From Asticcacaulis taihuensis (GTDB lineage: Bacteria; Pseudomonadota; Alphaproteobacteria; Caulobacterales; Caulobacteraceae), in assembly GCF_900100255.1 (NCBI RefSeq), contig NZ_FMTS01000001.1, positions 1,116,001-1,180,000 of the forward strand: a DNA stretch of 64,000 nt, in the 5' to 3' direction. The notes under the pieces are model-generated. The model ran no database searches, had not been told where the DNA came from, and saw only the letters and a program-made list of their open reading frames with translations. Each line of letters starts with the position of its first letter. The stretch's first letter is position 1. Positions 9,199 to 19,098 of the stretch are shown piece after piece. The position numbers and the translations under genes were made by a program.

Positions 9199-10134
9199 AT
9201 GATCATCCAGACCGAAATCGACTCCGCTGAAGAACGTGGCTGGGCCACCGCCAAGCAACTGGCCGAAGCCCTGCCCTATATCCAGATCTACGACCGTGAG
9301 ATCGTGACGATCAAGTACGGCGGCCATGCCATGGGCGAGGCTGAAACGGCTAAGATCTTCGCCTCCGATATCGTGCTTCTGAAGCTGCTGGGTATCCATC
9401 CGGTGGTCGTCCACGGCGGCGGGCCGCAGATTTCCTCGATGCTCGGCCGCGCCGGGGTCAAATCGACCTTCATCGACGGCCTGCGCGTAACGGACGACGC
9501 CACCATGGAAATCGCCGAAATGGTGCTTTCGGGCGCGGTCAACAAGGAGATCGCCAACTGGATCACCCAGGCGGGCCGCGAGGCCGATGTCCGCGGCGTC
9601 GGTCTTTCCGGTAAGGATGCCGGCCTAATCACGGTCGAGAAGGCCACGCGCATCAAGAAAGATCCGGATTCGATGATCGAGCAGGTCGTCGATCTCGGCT
9701 TCGTCGGCGAACCAAAGACGGTCGACGACAAACTGATCCGCACCCTGATCGACGATCCGAACCATGACTATGTGCCGGTCATCGCCCCGATCGGCGTGTC
9801 GGAAGACGGCCACACCTTCAATATCAATGCCGATACCGTGGCGGGCGCCGTCGCCGGCAAGCTCAATGCCAAGCGCATGTTGCTGCTGACCGATATCGCC
9901 GGCGTGCTCGATGAGAACAAGAACTTGATCCGCCAGATGACCATTTCGGAAGCGAAGGGCCTGATTGAATCGGGCGTCGCCGTCGGCGGCATGATCCCCA
10001 AGCTGGAAACCGCCATCATGGCGGTGGAATCCGGCGTCGAGGCTGTGGTTATCCTCGATGGCCGCCGCCCGCACGCCATGCTGGTCGAACTGTTCACCGA
10101 ACACGGCGCCGGTACATTGATTACCGCTGACTGA
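9199..10134 (+). CDS. argB: Acetylglutamate kinase
   Basis: Phosphorylates N-acetylglutamate, the second step of arginine biosynthesis. The 311-residue protein has the amino-acid-kinase fold: KYGGHAMG near residue 35, the substrate loop [18 protein letters not shown], and the lysine-bearing GGMIPKLE. Length fits the family. It sits immediately behind a strong hairpin and has no clear ribosome site. A HAD phosphatase and dapD follow on the same strand. Confidence 0.96.
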   Translation: MIIQTEIDSAEERGWATAKQLAEALPYIQIYDREIVTIKYGGHAMGEAETAKIFASDIVLLKLLGIHPVVVHGGGPQISSMLGRAGVKSTFIDGLRVTDDATMEIAEMVLSGAVNKEIANWITQAGREADVRGVGLSGKDAGLITVEKATRIKKDPDSMIEQVVDLGFVGEPKTVDDKLIRTLIDDPNHDYVPVIAPIGVSEDGHTFNINADTVAGAVAGKLNAKRMLLLTDIAGVLDENKNLIRQMTISEAKGLIESGVAVGGMIPKLETAIMAVESGVEAVVILDGRRPHAMLVELFTEHGAGTLITAD

Positions 10135-10186
10135 AAGTCGGCGTAATCAGCTTTTCTTTTTGCGTTCAGTCGCCACGCAGGCTTTC

Positions 10187-10242
10187 CTCGCAACGGCTCG
10201 GGCGCGCAGTCGCGCTTGCCAAATCGCAGGCGCGATTTGGAG
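10187..10242 (+). repeat. Copy 1 of a dispersed repeat ending in a CCAAA/TTTGG hairpin
   Basis: The element reads CTCGCAACGGCTCGGGCGCG, then AGTCGCGCTTG, then a 9-bp hairpin (CCAAATCGC / GCGATTTGG, loop of four) and AG. Related copies lie at 36125-36177, 36271-36335 (inverted) and 44430-44486. Here the last bases GGAGG, partly inside the hairpin, form the Shine-Dalgarno of the gene starting at 10252. Confidence 0.75.
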
Positions 10243-10251
10243 GTCTGTGAC

Positions 10252-10905
10252 ATGCACCCCGCCCTCGCCCACGTCGACACCTGGATCTTCGATCTCGACC
10301 AGACCCTTTACCCGCATGAAGCCAATATCATGTCGCAGGTCGAGGAAAAGATGGCCGCTTTCATGGTCCGTCAGACCGGCCTGGCCCCGGCGGAAGCCGC
10401 GATCCTGCGTGACCAGTATCTCCATGAGCACGGCACCACGCTCGCCGGACTGGTCGCCTATCACAATATCGACCCGTATGTATTCCTGAACGAAGTCCAC
10501 GATGTCTCGCTCGATACCCTGGCGCCCGATCCCGATTTGAACGGCCTAATCCACGCCCTGCCCGGCCGCAAGCTGGTCTTTACCAATGGCGACGAGCGCC
10601 ACGCCATCCGCCTGCTCGACCACATGCAGATGGCCGACCTGTTCCACGGGATCTTCCATCTCGAACATGCCGACTGGATTCCCAAGCCGGCCCTGCAAAC
10701 TTTTGAGAAGATGATGGCCGTCCATGCCGTTCATCCCGGCACATCCGCCTTCTTCGAGGACAGCCCGAAGAACCTCAAGCCCGCGCATCACCTGGGTATG
10801 AAAACCGTCCTTGTCGGGCCTAAAGCGACCGTCAATACCGATCCGCACGTCGATTTCCGCAGCCCCTCCCTGAAAGCCTTTCTGAGTGATTTTCAAGCGA
10901 ATTAG
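10252..10905 (+). CDS. HAD-family pyrimidine 5'-nucleotidase
   Basis: A haloacid-dehalogenase phosphatase of the pyrimidine 5'-nucleotidase type, 217 residues. HAD motif I is FDLDQTLYP near residue 13, motif II is VFTNGD, and motif IV is in FFEDSPKNL. The ATG at 10252 is chosen because GGAGG lies eight bases before it. A longer in-frame reading from 10216 would run through the repeat element. It lies between argB and dapD; the expected role is nucleotide dephosphorylation, but the in vivo substrate is not evident from sequence. Confidence 0.85.
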   Translation: MHPALAHVDTWIFDLDQTLYPHEANIMSQVEEKMAAFMVRQTGLAPAEAAILRDQYLHEHGTTLAGLVAYHNIDPYVFLNEVHDVSLDTLAPDPDLNGLIHALPGRKLVFTNGDERHAIRLLDHMQMADLFHGIFHLEHADWIPKPALQTFEKMMAVHAVHPGTSAFFEDSPKNLKPAHHLGMKTVLVGPKATVNTDPHVDFRSPSLKAFLSDFQAN

Positions 10906-10963
10906 GGCTTGATCCTCCGGCGCTTGCGGCCTATGGCCTAGCCATCTTTTTCCCACTCATCAG

Positions 10964-11839
10964 ATGAGCACAGCCATGTCCGACCTCGCCGCCTTCAAGG
11001 ATGATATCGAAGCCGCCTGGGAGGTCCGCGACACCCTGTCGCCCACCTATCAGGGGGCCTATCGCCAGGCCGTCATGGGCGCCATCGATCTGATCGACAG
11101 CGGCCGTTTCCGTGTCGCCGAAAAGAAGGACGGCCAGTGGATCACGCATGACTGGCTGAAAAAGGCTGTGCTCCTGTCCTTCCGCCTCAATGGCAATGAA
11201 CTGATGCACACCGGCCGCGGCCTCTTCGAGCAGGCGCCGATCGGCCCCTTCTGGGACAAGGTGCCGAACAAGTTCGCCAAGTGGAACGTGAAGGATTTCA
11301 CCGAGGCCGGTTTCCGCGCCGTGCCGGGCGCCATTGTCCGCGCCGGCGCCTTTATCGGCAAGAACGTCGTGCTGATGCCGTCCTTCGTCAATATCGGCGC
11401 CTATGTCGATGAAGGCACCATGGTCGATGCCTGGGCCACGGTCGGTTCCTGCGCCCAGATCGGCAAGAACGTCCACCTGTCGGGCGGCGTCGGCATCGGC
11501 GGCGTGCTGGAGCCATTGCAGGCCTCCCCCACCATTATTGAAGACAACTGCTTCATCGGCGCACGTTCGGAAGTGGTCGAGGGCTGCATCATCCGCGAAG
11601 GCTCGGTGCTCGGCATGGGCGTTTATATCGGCAAATCGACCCGCATCGTCGACCGCGCCACCGGTGAAGTCACCTATGGCGAAGTACCGCCCTATTCAGT
11701 GGTCGTGGCTGGCTCGATGCCTTCGGCGAGCGCGGGTTCCAACGCGGCCTCGCCCAGCCTCTACTGCGCGGTCATCGTCAAGCGCGTCGATGCCCAGACC
11801 CGCTCAAAGACCGGTATCAACGAACTGCTCCGCGACTAA
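10964..11839 (+). CDS. dapD: Tetrahydrodipicolinate N-succinyltransferase
   Basis: Transfers succinyl from succinyl-CoA to tetrahydrodipicolinate in the lysine and diaminopimelate pathway. The 291-residue protein has an N-terminal helical domain and a left-handed beta-helix of hexapeptide repeats ([19 protein letters not shown] onward), with the typical [17 protein letters not shown] and a C-terminal tail. An alternative ATG lies four codons downstream. It precedes tRNA-Glu. Confidence 0.96.
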   Translation: MSTAMSDLAAFKDDIEAAWEVRDTLSPTYQGAYRQAVMGAIDLIDSGRFRVAEKKDGQWITHDWLKKAVLLSFRLNGNELMHTGRGLFEQAPIGPFWDKVPNKFAKWNVKDFTEAGFRAVPGAIVRAGAFIGKNVVLMPSFVNIGAYVDEGTMVDAWATVGSCAQIGKNVHLSGGVGIGGVLEPLQASPTIIEDNCFIGARSEVVEGCIIREGSVLGMGVYIGKSTRIVDRATGEVTYGEVPPYSVVVAGSMPSASAGSNAASPSLYCAVIVKRVDAQTRSKTGINELLRD

Positions 11840-11913
11840 ATCACCTGTGTAAAAAATTCTCCGGGGCTTGACCGATTCCTCCGGATCGGTCAAAGAACCG
11901 CCTCTGCCGATGC

Positions 11914-11988
11914 GGTCCCTTCGTCTATCGGTTAGGACGTCAGGTTTTCAACCTGAAAAGAGGGGTTCGACTCCCCTAGGGACTGCCA
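11914..11988 (+). tRNA. tRNA-Glu (anticodon TTC)
   Basis: A full cloverleaf can be folded: acceptor GGTCCCT with AGGGACT (first pair G-U), anticodon stem TCAGG/CCTGA with loop TTTTCAA giving anticodon TTC, T-arm with GGTTCGACTCC, discriminator G and an encoded CCA at 11986-11988. It lies alone between dapD and the clpB terminator. Confidence 0.97.
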
Positions 11989-12058
11989 GCAGACCTCCAA
12001 AAAAGTTATGGGGTTTGGGGCCAAAGAACGTTTCTTGGGGCCCTAAGACTTCTCTCTT

Positions 12059-12102
12059 TCACTAAAAAAGCCCCGTCCTATTGGACGAGGCTTTTTTAGT
12101 GA
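12059..12102. terminator. Bidirectional terminator between tRNA-Glu and clpB
   Basis: The stem CACTAAAAAAGCC..CGTCC pairs with GGACG..GGCTTTTTTAGTG over a TATT loop, giving A-rich and T-rich flanks on both strands. It stands between the plus-strand tRNA and the minus-strand clpB 3' end and can serve both. Confidence 0.85.
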
Positions 12103-12141
12103 ATAAGGCAAGGTTTGTAGGGCCACAGGCCCCACGCCCCG

Positions 12142-14724
12142 TTAATTGACGGTAGGCTTGCCGATCGTCAGGTGCTCCCCGTCGAAACCGACATGGATGA
12201 CCTCACCGTCAGTCACCTCGCCGCTGAGGATCTTGCGGGCGATCTCATCGACCAGCAGCTTCTGGATCACCCGCTTCAGCGGGCGGGCGCCATAGGCCGG
12301 GTCATAGCCCTTGTCCGCCAGATAATTCAGCGCCGCATCGTCTATGCTCAGCGTCATTTCCCGGTCGGCCAGAAGCTTTTCCAGCCCCTTGAGCTGGATG
12401 CGGACGATATCGTGCATGTGCGCCCGGTCGAGGCGATGGAACAGGATCATCTCATCGATCCGGTTGAGGAATTCCGGCCGGAAATGCTTGCGCACCGCAT
12501 TCAGCACCAGCGGACGCACCACCTCGATATCCCCATCCGGCTCCATATTGACCAGCACGTCCGAACCGAGGTTCGAGGTCATGACGATCAGGGTGTTGCG
12601 GAAATCGACCACACGCCCCTGTCCGTCGGTCAGGCGGCCGTCATCCAGCACCTGCAACAGGATATTGAACACGTCCGGGTGCGCCTTTTCGACCTCGTCG
12701 AACAGCACGACCTGATACGGCCGGCGGCGCACGGCTTCAGTCAGCGCCCCGCCTTCGTCATAACCGACATAGCCCGGAGGCGCGCCGATCATGCGCGAGA
12801 CGGAGTGCTTCTCCATATATTCCGACATGTCGAGGCGGGTAATCGCCGTCTCGTCGTCGAACAGGAATTCGGCCAAAGCCTTGTTCAACTCGGTCTTGCC
12901 GACACCCGTAGGCCCCAGGAAGAGGAACGAACCGATCGGTCGGTTGGGGTCTTTCAGACCCGCCCGCGCCCGGCGCACCGCATCGGCCACGGCGGTCAGG
13001 GCTTCATCCTGACCGACGACACGGCCGCGCAACACATCTTCCATGCGCAGCAGCTTGTCACGCTCGCCTTCCAGCATCTTGTCAACCGGAATGCCGGTCC
13101 AGCGCGACACCACCTGCGCGATCTGGGTCGAATCGACCACTTCCGGCGTCAGCGGCGATTCCTCGCCCTGTGGCGCATTTTCCTCGCGCTCCAGCGCCTT
13201 TTCCAGCGCCGGAATGATACCGTACATGATCTCGGAGGCCTTTTGCAGGTCACCGGCGCGCTGGGCATTGGCCAGGTCGATACGCGCACGATCCAGGGCT
13301 TCGCGTGACCGCGCGGCTGAACCGACCTTGTCCTTTTCCGCCTTCCAGCGCGTGGTCAGGGCCAGGGATTTTTCTTCAAGCTCCTCCAGTTCCTCGGAAA
13401 GCTTTTCCAAGCGCGTCTTTGAGCCGGCGTCGGTTTCCTTTTGCAGGGCCTCGCGCTCGATCTTGAGCTGCACGATCCGGCGGTCCAGTTCGTCCAGTTC
13501 TTCCGGCTTGGAATCAACCGCCATGCGGACGCGTGAGGCCGCCTCATCGATCAGGTCGATGGCCTTGTCGGGCAGGAAACGGTCAGCGATATAGCGGTTG
13601 GACAGGGTCGCCGCCGACACGATGGCCGAGTCGGAAATGCGCACGCCATGGTGCACCTCGTACTTTTCCTTCAGGCCGCGCAGGATCGAGATGGTGTCCT
13701 CCACTGTCGGCTCAGTGACAAACACCGGCTGGAAGCGACGGGCGAGCGCCGGGTCTTTCTCGACGTGTTTGCGGTACTCATCGAGCGTGGTGGCGCCGAC
13801 GCAGTGCAGTTCGCCACGCGCCAGGGCGGGCTTGAGCAGGTTCGAGGCATCCATGGCGCCATCGGATTTGCCGGCGCCGACAAGCGTGTGCATTTCGTCA
13901 ATAAACAGCACGATCTGGCCCTCGGCCTGCGTCACCTCATTGAGCACGGCCTTGAGGCGTTCCTCAAATTCGCCGCGGTATTTGGCCCCGGCGATCAGGG
14001 CGCCCATGTCGAGCGACAGCAGCTTCTTGTCCTTCAGGGATTCCGGCACATCGCCATTAACGATGCGCTGCGCCAGGCCTTCGACGATGGCGGTCTTGCC
14101 GACGCCCGGTTCACCGATCAGCACCGGATTGTTCTTGGTGCGGCGGGCCAGAACCTGAATCGTCCGCCGGATTTCCTCGTCGCGGCCGATGACCGGATCG
14201 ATCTTGCCATCGAGCGCCGCCTGGGTCAGGTCACGGGCATATTTCTTGAGCGCGTCAAAGCCGGCTTCGGCCGACGCGCTGTCGGCCGGCTTGCCCTTGC
14301 GGAACGCCGCCTGCGCGTCTTTCAGCTTGCCGAGCGAAATACCGGCGGCTTTCAGGGCTTCCGCGCCTTCCTTGTTGTCGGCGGCGGCGATCAGCAGGCG
14401 ATCGGCGGTGACGAAGCTATCGCCGGCCTTGTTGGCTTCGGCCTCAGCGTCATTGAACAGCTTGGCGGTTTCGTTGGCCATATAGAGTTGACCTGCGCCC
14501 GTGACGGCGGGTAATTTGCCCAGGGCCAGATCGATCGAGGCGGCAAAGGCATCGGCGCGGCCGCCGGCCAACTGGATCAACTGGCTCGACAGCGAGTCTT
14601 TGTCTTCGGTCAGCGCTTTCAGCACATGGACCGGCGTGAAATACTGATGGTTGCGTGCCTGTGCGATTCCTTGCGCGCTTTGGATAAGCTTTTGTGTTTT
14701 CTCGGAATATTTTTCGATATTCAT
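12142..14724 (-). CDS. clpB: ATP-dependent disaggregase ClpB
   Basis: Hsp100 chaperone that pulls proteins out of aggregates together with DnaK. The 860-residue protein starts [11 protein letters not shown], has the N-domain repeats, NBD1 with Walker A GEPGVGKT and Walker B in [10 protein letters not shown], a coiled-coil middle domain (about residues 410-520), and NBD2 with [10 protein letters not shown] chose the ATG at 14724 because a longer reading adds 42 non-conserved residues. A candidate heat-shock promoter lies about 75 bases upstream. Confidence 0.97.
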   Translation of the reverse strand: MNIEKYSEKTQKLIQSAQGIAQARNHQYFTPVHVLKALTEDKDSLSSQLIQLAGGRADAFAASIDLALGKLPAVTGAGQLYMANETAKLFNDAEAEANKAGDSFVTADRLLIAAADNKEGAEALKAAGISLGKLKDAQAAFRKGKPADSASAEAGFDALKKYARDLTQAALDGKIDPVIGRDEEIRRTIQVLARRTKNNPVLIGEPGVGKTAIVEGLAQRIVNGDVPESLKDKKLLSLDMGALIAGAKYRGEFEERLKAVLNEVTQAEGQIVLFIDEMHTLVGAGKSDGAMDASNLLKPALARGELHCVGATTLDEYRKHVEKDPALARRFQPVFVTEPTVEDTISILRGLKEKYEVHHGVRISDSAIVSAATLSNRYIADRFLPDKAIDLIDEAASRVRMAVDSKPEELDELDRRIVQLKIEREALQKETDAGSKTRLEKLSEELEELEEKSLALTTRWKAEKDKVGSAARSREALDRARIDLANAQRAGDLQKASEIMYGIIPALEKALEREENAPQGEESPLTPEVVDSTQIAQVVSRWTGIPVDKMLEGERDKLLRMEDVLRGRVVGQDEALTAVADAVRRARAGLKDPNRPIGSFLFLGPTGVGKTELNKALAEFLFDDETAITRLDMSEYMEKHSVSRMIGAPPGYVGYDEGGALTEAVRRRPYQVVLFDEVEKAHPDVFNILLQVLDDGRLTDGQGRVVDFRNTLIVMTSNLGSDVLVNMEPDGDIEVVRPLVLNAVRKHFRPEFLNRIDEMILFHRLDRAHMHDIVRIQLKGLEKLLADREMTLSIDDAALNYLADKGYDPAYGARPLKRVIQKLLVDEIARKILSGEVTDGEVIHVGFDGEHLTIGKPTVN

Positions 14725-14795
14725 GTCTTTAAGGTCCCCATTCCGGCGGATGAATTTCCGGTTGTCCCTCAAAAGGCAACAACCCGATGGCTCCG

Positions 14796-14823
14796 ATATG
14801 GTGTGACATTCGCACCACACAAG
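14796..14823 (-). promoter_or_regulatory. Candidate sigma-32 promoter of clpB
   Basis: On the minus strand CTTGTG (14818-14823) and CACCATAT (14796-14803) are 14 bases apart. This resembles the heat-shock consensus CTTGAA - spacer - CCCCATnT. It lies about 70 bases before the clpB ATG, and clpB is a classical sigma-32 gene. The assignment is by inspection only. Confidence 0.5.
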
Positions 14824-14896
14824 GGGCCGGCGCACCAGAATTATGGCCAATAAAAGAGACTGGTGTCACTGCGGCAAATTGCCTATAAAGCCGGGC

Positions 14897-15163
14897 ATGA
14901 ACCCCAGAATTTTCTACCCCGCCGCCGCCCTGATCGCGCTCCTGATGATCGCGCTGAGTTTCGTCTGGCCGCAGGGCCTGGGGCAAAGATCGCCCGCGCC
15001 GTTTGGGCACGCCATCGAGATTCCCGACTATTACCGCATGGTGAAGGAGCGCGATGCCCGCCGCAAGAAGCAGGCCGAAGAGCGCGCCCAGCGTGACAAG
15101 CTGAATGCCGTGCATCAGGCCGCGCAAGCTTCCGCTTCGGCTTTCGCCTCAGACGCCCCTTGA
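14897..15163 (+). CDS. Small single-pass membrane protein (88 aa)
   Basis: A short protein with one N-terminal membrane segment (FYPAAALIALLMIALSFVW) followed by a charged region rich in Lys, Arg and Ala (RDARRKKQAEERAQRDK) that looks helical. I choose the ATG at 14897, which puts the membrane segment at the start. It is divergent from clpB, and its stop overlaps the next start by four bases (TTGA), so it is probably cotranscribed with the epimerase-like gene. Function unknown. Confidence 0.65.
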   Translation: MNPRIFYPAAALIALLMIALSFVWPQGLGQRSPAPFGHAIEIPDYYRMVKERDARRKKQAEERAQRDKLNAVHQAAQASASAFASDAP

Positions 15164-16008
15164 AACCCAGGCTGCTGATTTTCGGGTACGGTTTTATCGG
15201 CGCCGCCTTTGCCGATGCCACTCGCGCCGGCTATGATATCGTTGCCACGGCCCGCTCGCCGGAGAAGCGCAGTGAACTCACCGCGCAGGGCCTTACAGCC
15301 ATTGATCCCACCGCCTTCGCCCCTTTGGCGGAAGCGCTCGAAAATACCGCCGGCATCTTGATCACCCCGGCGCCGGACGATACCGGCTGTCCGGCCTTTG
15401 CTACACTCTCCGATTTCGATCTGTCCGGCAAATGGGTCGGCTATCTCTCCACCACCGGCGTCTATGGGGATCGCGGCGGCGGCTGGGTGTTTGAGGATTC
15501 TTTGCTTCTGCCGACCTCGGCGGAAGGGCGGCGTCGCGTTCTGGCCGAAAGCCAGTGGCTCAGCGTCGGCGCGCATATCTTCCGTCTGCCGGGGCTTTAC
15601 GGTCCTGGCCGCAATGTCATCGAACGCTTGAGGGACGGAACGGCCCGACGCATCCATAAGCCCGGCCATGTCTTTTCCCGCCTGCATCATGACGACTGCG
15701 CCACCGCCCTGATAGCCAGCCTGGCGCACCCCAGGCCCGGCGGCATCTATAATCTCTGCGACGATGAACCGGCGCCCGCCGATACGGTGCTTGAATATGC
15801 CGCGGCCCTGAGCGGTCTGCCCCTGCCGCCGGTCATCGCCTGGGACGATCCGACCTTAAGCGGCAAGATGCTGCGCTTCTATAACGATAACAAGCGCGTC
15901 TCCAATGCCCGCGCCAAGGCCGAACTCGGCTGGCGGCCGCAGTATCCGACATATCGGGACGGATTGAGCGCGATCCTGGCCTCTATACAAACCGGCAAAA
16001 AGGAATAG
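15160..16008 (+). CDS. NAD-dependent epimerase/dehydratase-like protein (YeeZ type)
   Basis: An extended short-chain dehydrogenase of 282 residues. The dinucleotide motif is FGYGFIGAAFA at the N-terminus; later come YLSTTGVYGDRGG, FRLPGLYGPGRN and GGIYNLCDDEP, an arrangement shared with E. coli YeeZ. The substrate is unknown. The start is a TTG at 15160 overlapping the preceding stop, which makes translational coupling likely. A second short-chain dehydrogenase follows 28 bases later. Confidence 0.8.
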   Translation: MKPRLLIFGYGFIGAAFADATRAGYDIVATARSPEKRSELTAQGLTAIDPTAFAPLAEALENTAGILITPAPDDTGCPAFATLSDFDLSGKWVGYLSTTGVYGDRGGGWVFEDSLLLPTSAEGRRRVLAESQWLSVGAHIFRLPGLYGPGRNVIERLRDGTARRIHKPGHVFSRLHHDDCATALIASLAHPRPGGIYNLCDDEPAPADTVLEYAAALSGLPLPPVIAWDDPTLSGKMLRFYNDNKRVSNARAKAELGWRPQYPTYRDGLSAILASIQTGKKE

Positions 16009-16036
16009 CGTCAGAACCGACTCACGGAGCAAGCCA

Positions 16037-16837
16037 TTGCCGGCAAAAACCTACCTCATCACCGGCGCCTCTTCGGGTATCGGTGCCCAGTTCGCCCGGT
16101 CCTACGCCCGGCGCGGCATCAATCTGATCCTCGTGGCCCGCCGTCTCGACCGGTTGGAGGCCCTGGCCGCCGAACTTCGCGTGGCGCATGACATCGAAAT
16201 CACCTGTCTGGACGCCGATCTCAGCGATCGCGCGCAGGTAAATGGCTTATTGACGCGTATCAAAGAGATGAACCTCCGCCCCGACGGCCTGATCAATAAT
16301 GCCGGTTACTCCCTGGCCCATACCTTCGCCGCCACCACGGCGAAGCAGCAGCTTGATTTCATTGAGGTCTGTGTGGCAGCCCCGACCCTGCTGGCGCGCG
16401 AACTACTCGATCACATGCTGGCGCAGGGCTTCGGGCGGATCATCAATGTGTCTTCGATGGTTGCTTTTTCACCGGGCGCTTCCGGCCATACCCTCTATCC
16501 GGCGGCCAAGGCCTATATGTTGAAATTCTCGCGTTCCCTGGCCGCCGAGGTAGCCGGCAGGGGTGTCAAGGTCACCGCCCTCTGCCCCGGCTCGACCGAA
16601 TCCGAATTTCAGCATTCAAACGGCATGGACGCGGTGCTCAAGACCCATCCAGCCCGTTTCGTCCAGACCGCCGAGGCCGTGGTGGAGGCCGCTATCCGCG
16701 CCAACGAGGCCGGACGTGAGGTCATCGTCACGGGCTGGACCAATAAACTGGCCGTCTTCCTGATGACCTACATGCCCGATGGCCTGATCACGCCGCTGAT
16801 CCGCTGGGGCGCCCGAAAATATCAGATAGAAGAGTAA
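16037..16837 (+). CDS. Short-chain dehydrogenase/reductase
   Basis: Classical SDR of 266 residues: nucleotide motif TGASSGIGAQFA, NNAGYS, catalytic Ser in INVSSMVAFSPG and the YPAAKAY (Tyr-x-x-x-Lys) pair. The acceptor substrate cannot be told; relatives act on ketones or lipids. The start is read as a TTG at 16037 with GGAG about eight bases upstream. It follows the epimerase-like gene in the same direction. Confidence 0.85.
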   Translation: MPAKTYLITGASSGIGAQFARSYARRGINLILVARRLDRLEALAAELRVAHDIEITCLDADLSDRAQVNGLLTRIKEMNLRPDGLINNAGYSLAHTFAATTAKQQLDFIEVCVAAPTLLARELLDHMLAQGFGRIINVSSMVAFSPGASGHTLYPAAKAYMLKFSRSLAAEVAGRGVKVTALCPGSTESEFQHSNGMDAVLKTHPARFVQTAEAVVEAAIRANEAGREVIVTGWTNKLAVFLMTYMPDGLITPLIRWGARKYQIEE

Positions 16838-16839
16838 CA

Positions 16840-17139
16840 ATGCGCGGGATTCTGAATCGTATAGCCATTTTGGGCTTTTTACTCTGCTTAATAAGCATAT
16901 TGTGCTTTTTCAGTTATGAAAAATATTTGGAGATGAACTCAATCTCCATTCCCTGCTCTCATCCGGAATTTATGTATATTGTTAAGGGCTCCCAAAAAGT
17001 ATTCTGCATTAGCAATATAGAACATACACATTTCCAACTGTTAGAAGGCATTGCCATTCTGCTATCTGTTATTTTCATACCCCTGAGCGCCATTATTGCT
17101 CTCACCAGAAAGCAAGCCAAGAGCACAGGAAGCGTATAG
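16840..17139 (+). CDS. AT-rich small two-pass membrane protein, orphan
   Basis: A 99-residue protein with two predicted membrane segments (FLLCLISILCFFSY and LLSVIFIPLSAIIAL) around a short loop with two cysteines. I recognise no family. The DNA is visibly AT-rich and uses codons unlike both neighbours, which suggests recent acquisition. It begins two bases after the SDR stop and ends three bases before the GMC oxidoreductase, so it fits exactly between them. Confidence 0.6.
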   Translation: MRGILNRIAILGFLLCLISILCFFSYEKYLEMNSISIPCSHPEFMYIVKGSQKVFCISNIEHTHFQLLEGIAILLSVIFIPLSAIIALTRKQAKSTGSV

Positions 17140-17142
17140 TTT

Positions 17143-18729
17143 ATGCCCGAAGCATTACAGACCGAATCCGAGCATTATGACCTGATCATCATTGGTTCCG
17201 GTGCCGGCGGCGGCACACTTGCCTATGCGCTGGCCAATACCGGCAAGCAGATCCTGATCCTGGAACGCGGTCAGGAACTGCCGGTCGAACCACAGAACTG
17301 GGACTCGAAAGCCGTCTTCGTCGATCACCGCTACCGAACAAGCGAACAGTGGCTCGACAAGACCAACAAGTCTTTCACACCCAATACCAACTACTGGGTC
17401 GGCGGCAACACCACCTTCTACGGCGCCGCCCTGATGCGGATGAAAAAGCGCGACTTCGAGGCAGTAGAGCACAGTGACGGCCTGTCTCCGGCCTGGCCAC
17501 TAAGCTACGCGGACTTCGCACCCTGGTATGAAAAGGCCGAGGCCCTGTGGCGCGTCCATGGCGAACGCGGCATCGATCCGAACGATCAGCCCGAAGATCC
17601 GCCCTTTCCCTATCCGCCGCTCATCGACGATCCTGGCGTGGCGAAGCTGAAGCAACATTTCCAGGATCTCGGCTGGCATCCCTCGCCCCTGCCGCTCGGC
17701 ATTAACCGCGATGATGCCCACCCACTGACCTCGCACTGCGTCCGCTGCACCACCTGCGGCGGCTATCCCTGCCTGCTCAAGGCCAAGAGCGATGCCCGCA
17801 GCATCGTTATCGATCCGATCCGAAACCTGCCGAATGTCACGATCCTGACCGGCCACAGGGTGAAGCACATAGAGGCGCACGACAAGGCGGTCACCGGCGT
17901 GGTCACCGAAACTGATGACGGCGCCCTTCAGACCTTCACTGGTGATCTCTATGCCCTGGCCGCCGGCGCCGCCAACAGCGCCGCCATCCTTCTGCAATCG
18001 GCGACGGCCGCGCACCCGAATGGCCTGGCCAACAGTTCCGGCCTGGTGGGGCGCAACTACATGTTCCACACCACCTCGGCGGTGATTTCGATCATGGCCG
18101 AACGCTTCGATTCGACCTTCCCCAAGACCTTCGCGGTCAATGATTTCTATTTTGGCGAAAAGGACTACCCCTACCCGATGGGGCAGATTCAGTTGCTCGA
18201 ATACATGTCCGGCCAGACCCTGGAAGGCCAGATATCCGACATCCTGCCGCCGGCCCTGATCCCCGACTTCCTCAGCGACGACATCGCCCGTCACATGGTC
18301 GCCTTCCTGACCATGACCGAAGACCTGCCGCGCGAGGAAAACCGCGTCACCGTCACCGAAACCGGCCAGATCCGGCTGACCTACACGCCGAACAACCTGC
18401 CGGCCCATTTGCGCCTGACGCAAAAGCTGGAAAAGGCTTTGCAAAGCTTTAGCTTACGCCAGCACACCCTGTTCGAGCCGCATTTCCAGATCGATTCGCT
18501 GTTGCCGCTATACGGCACGGCGCACCAGTGCGGCACCCTGCGCTTCGGTAGAGACCCGTCGACCAGTGTGCTCGATATCAACTGCAAAGCCCACGATCTC
18601 GACAACCTCTATGTTGTCGACACGTCCTTCTTTGTCTCCAGTTCGTCGGTCAACCCGACACTCACGACGGTCGCCAATGCCCTCAGGGTTGGCGAGCATC
18701 TGAAGGCACGGCTGGGCTCAGCGAATTGA
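17143..18729 (+). CDS. GMC-family FAD oxidoreductase
   Basis: Glucose-methanol-choline type flavin dehydrogenase, 528 residues. The FAD-binding motif IIGSGAGGGTLAYALA is at the N-terminus, a Cys-rich segment (HCVRCTTCGGYPC) is in the middle, and the C-terminal substrate domain ends with SSSVNPTLTTVANALR, the usual GMC signature 2 region. HQCGTLRFG carries the likely catalytic His. The substrate (an alcohol or sugar) is unknown. Its end overlaps the vapC-like gene on the other strand by 12 bases. Confidence 0.88.
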   Translation: MPEALQTESEHYDLIIIGSGAGGGTLAYALANTGKQILILERGQELPVEPQNWDSKAVFVDHRYRTSEQWLDKTNKSFTPNTNYWVGGNTTFYGAALMRMKKRDFEAVEHSDGLSPAWPLSYADFAPWYEKAEALWRVHGERGIDPNDQPEDPPFPYPPLIDDPGVAKLKQHFQDLGWHPSPLPLGINRDDAHPLTSHCVRCTTCGGYPCLLKAKSDARSIVIDPIRNLPNVTILTGHRVKHIEAHDKAVTGVVTETDDGALQTFTGDLYALAAGAANSAAILLQSATAAHPNGLANSSGLVGRNYMFHTTSAVISIMAERFDSTFPKTFAVNDFYFGEKDYPYPMGQIQLLEYMSGQTLEGQISDILPPALIPDFLSDDIARHMVAFLTMTEDLPREENRVTVTETGQIRLTYTPNNLPAHLRLTQKLEKALQSFSLRQHTLFEPHFQIDSLLPLYGTAHQCGTLRFGRDPSTSVLDINCKAHDLDNLYVVDTSFFVSSSSVNPTLTTVANALRVGEHLKARLGSAN

Positions 18730-19098
18730 AGTGATCTCGATATCAAGGCCCAGGGTCAGCCACACACGATCAGCGGTGATCACTCGTCGTTTTTCCACCA
18801 TACCCGTAGCCAGGCAGGCACGATCGCCCAGCGACAGTCCCTGTGATCGCGTCTGCGCCCGCAACTGACCAGTGACCATTGCATGTCGATCACTGAACGA
18901 CAGAACTTCCACGCCTAATCCGGCAAACAGACCTTTGACATCACTTGGATCAAGGCCACGATCGGCGCATTTGGAATAGACTTCCGCCATGTTGACGGAA
19001 CTGATCGCGGCCTCTCCCAACCAGGTAGCGACCATTTCGCTGCCGGGCTCTTTCAGAAGCAAGGCCAGGATGGCGGAGGCGTCAAGAATAGCGCTCAT
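18718..19098 (-). CDS. vapC: PIN-domain toxin (VapC type)
   Basis: A 126-residue PIN-domain ribonuclease, toxin half of a type II toxin-antitoxin module. The acidic active-site residues are visible: Asp in ILDASAIL, Glu in VNMAEVY, Asp in GDRACLA and Asp in TADRVW. Family toxins usually cut tRNA or rRNA. The start overlaps the stop of the antitoxin gene by four bases (ATGA), the usual coupled order with the antitoxin first. Confidence 0.88.
   Translation of the reverse strand: MSAILDASAILALLLKEPGSEMVATWLGEAAISSVNMAEVYSKCADRGLDPSDVKGLFAGLGVEVLSFSDRHAMVTGQLRAQTRSQGLSLGDRACLATGMVEKRRVITADRVWLTLGLDIEITSIR

Noticed and set aside
12172-13308. Long open frame antisense to clpB
   Set aside because: Shadow of the clpB coding strand; no domain recognised.
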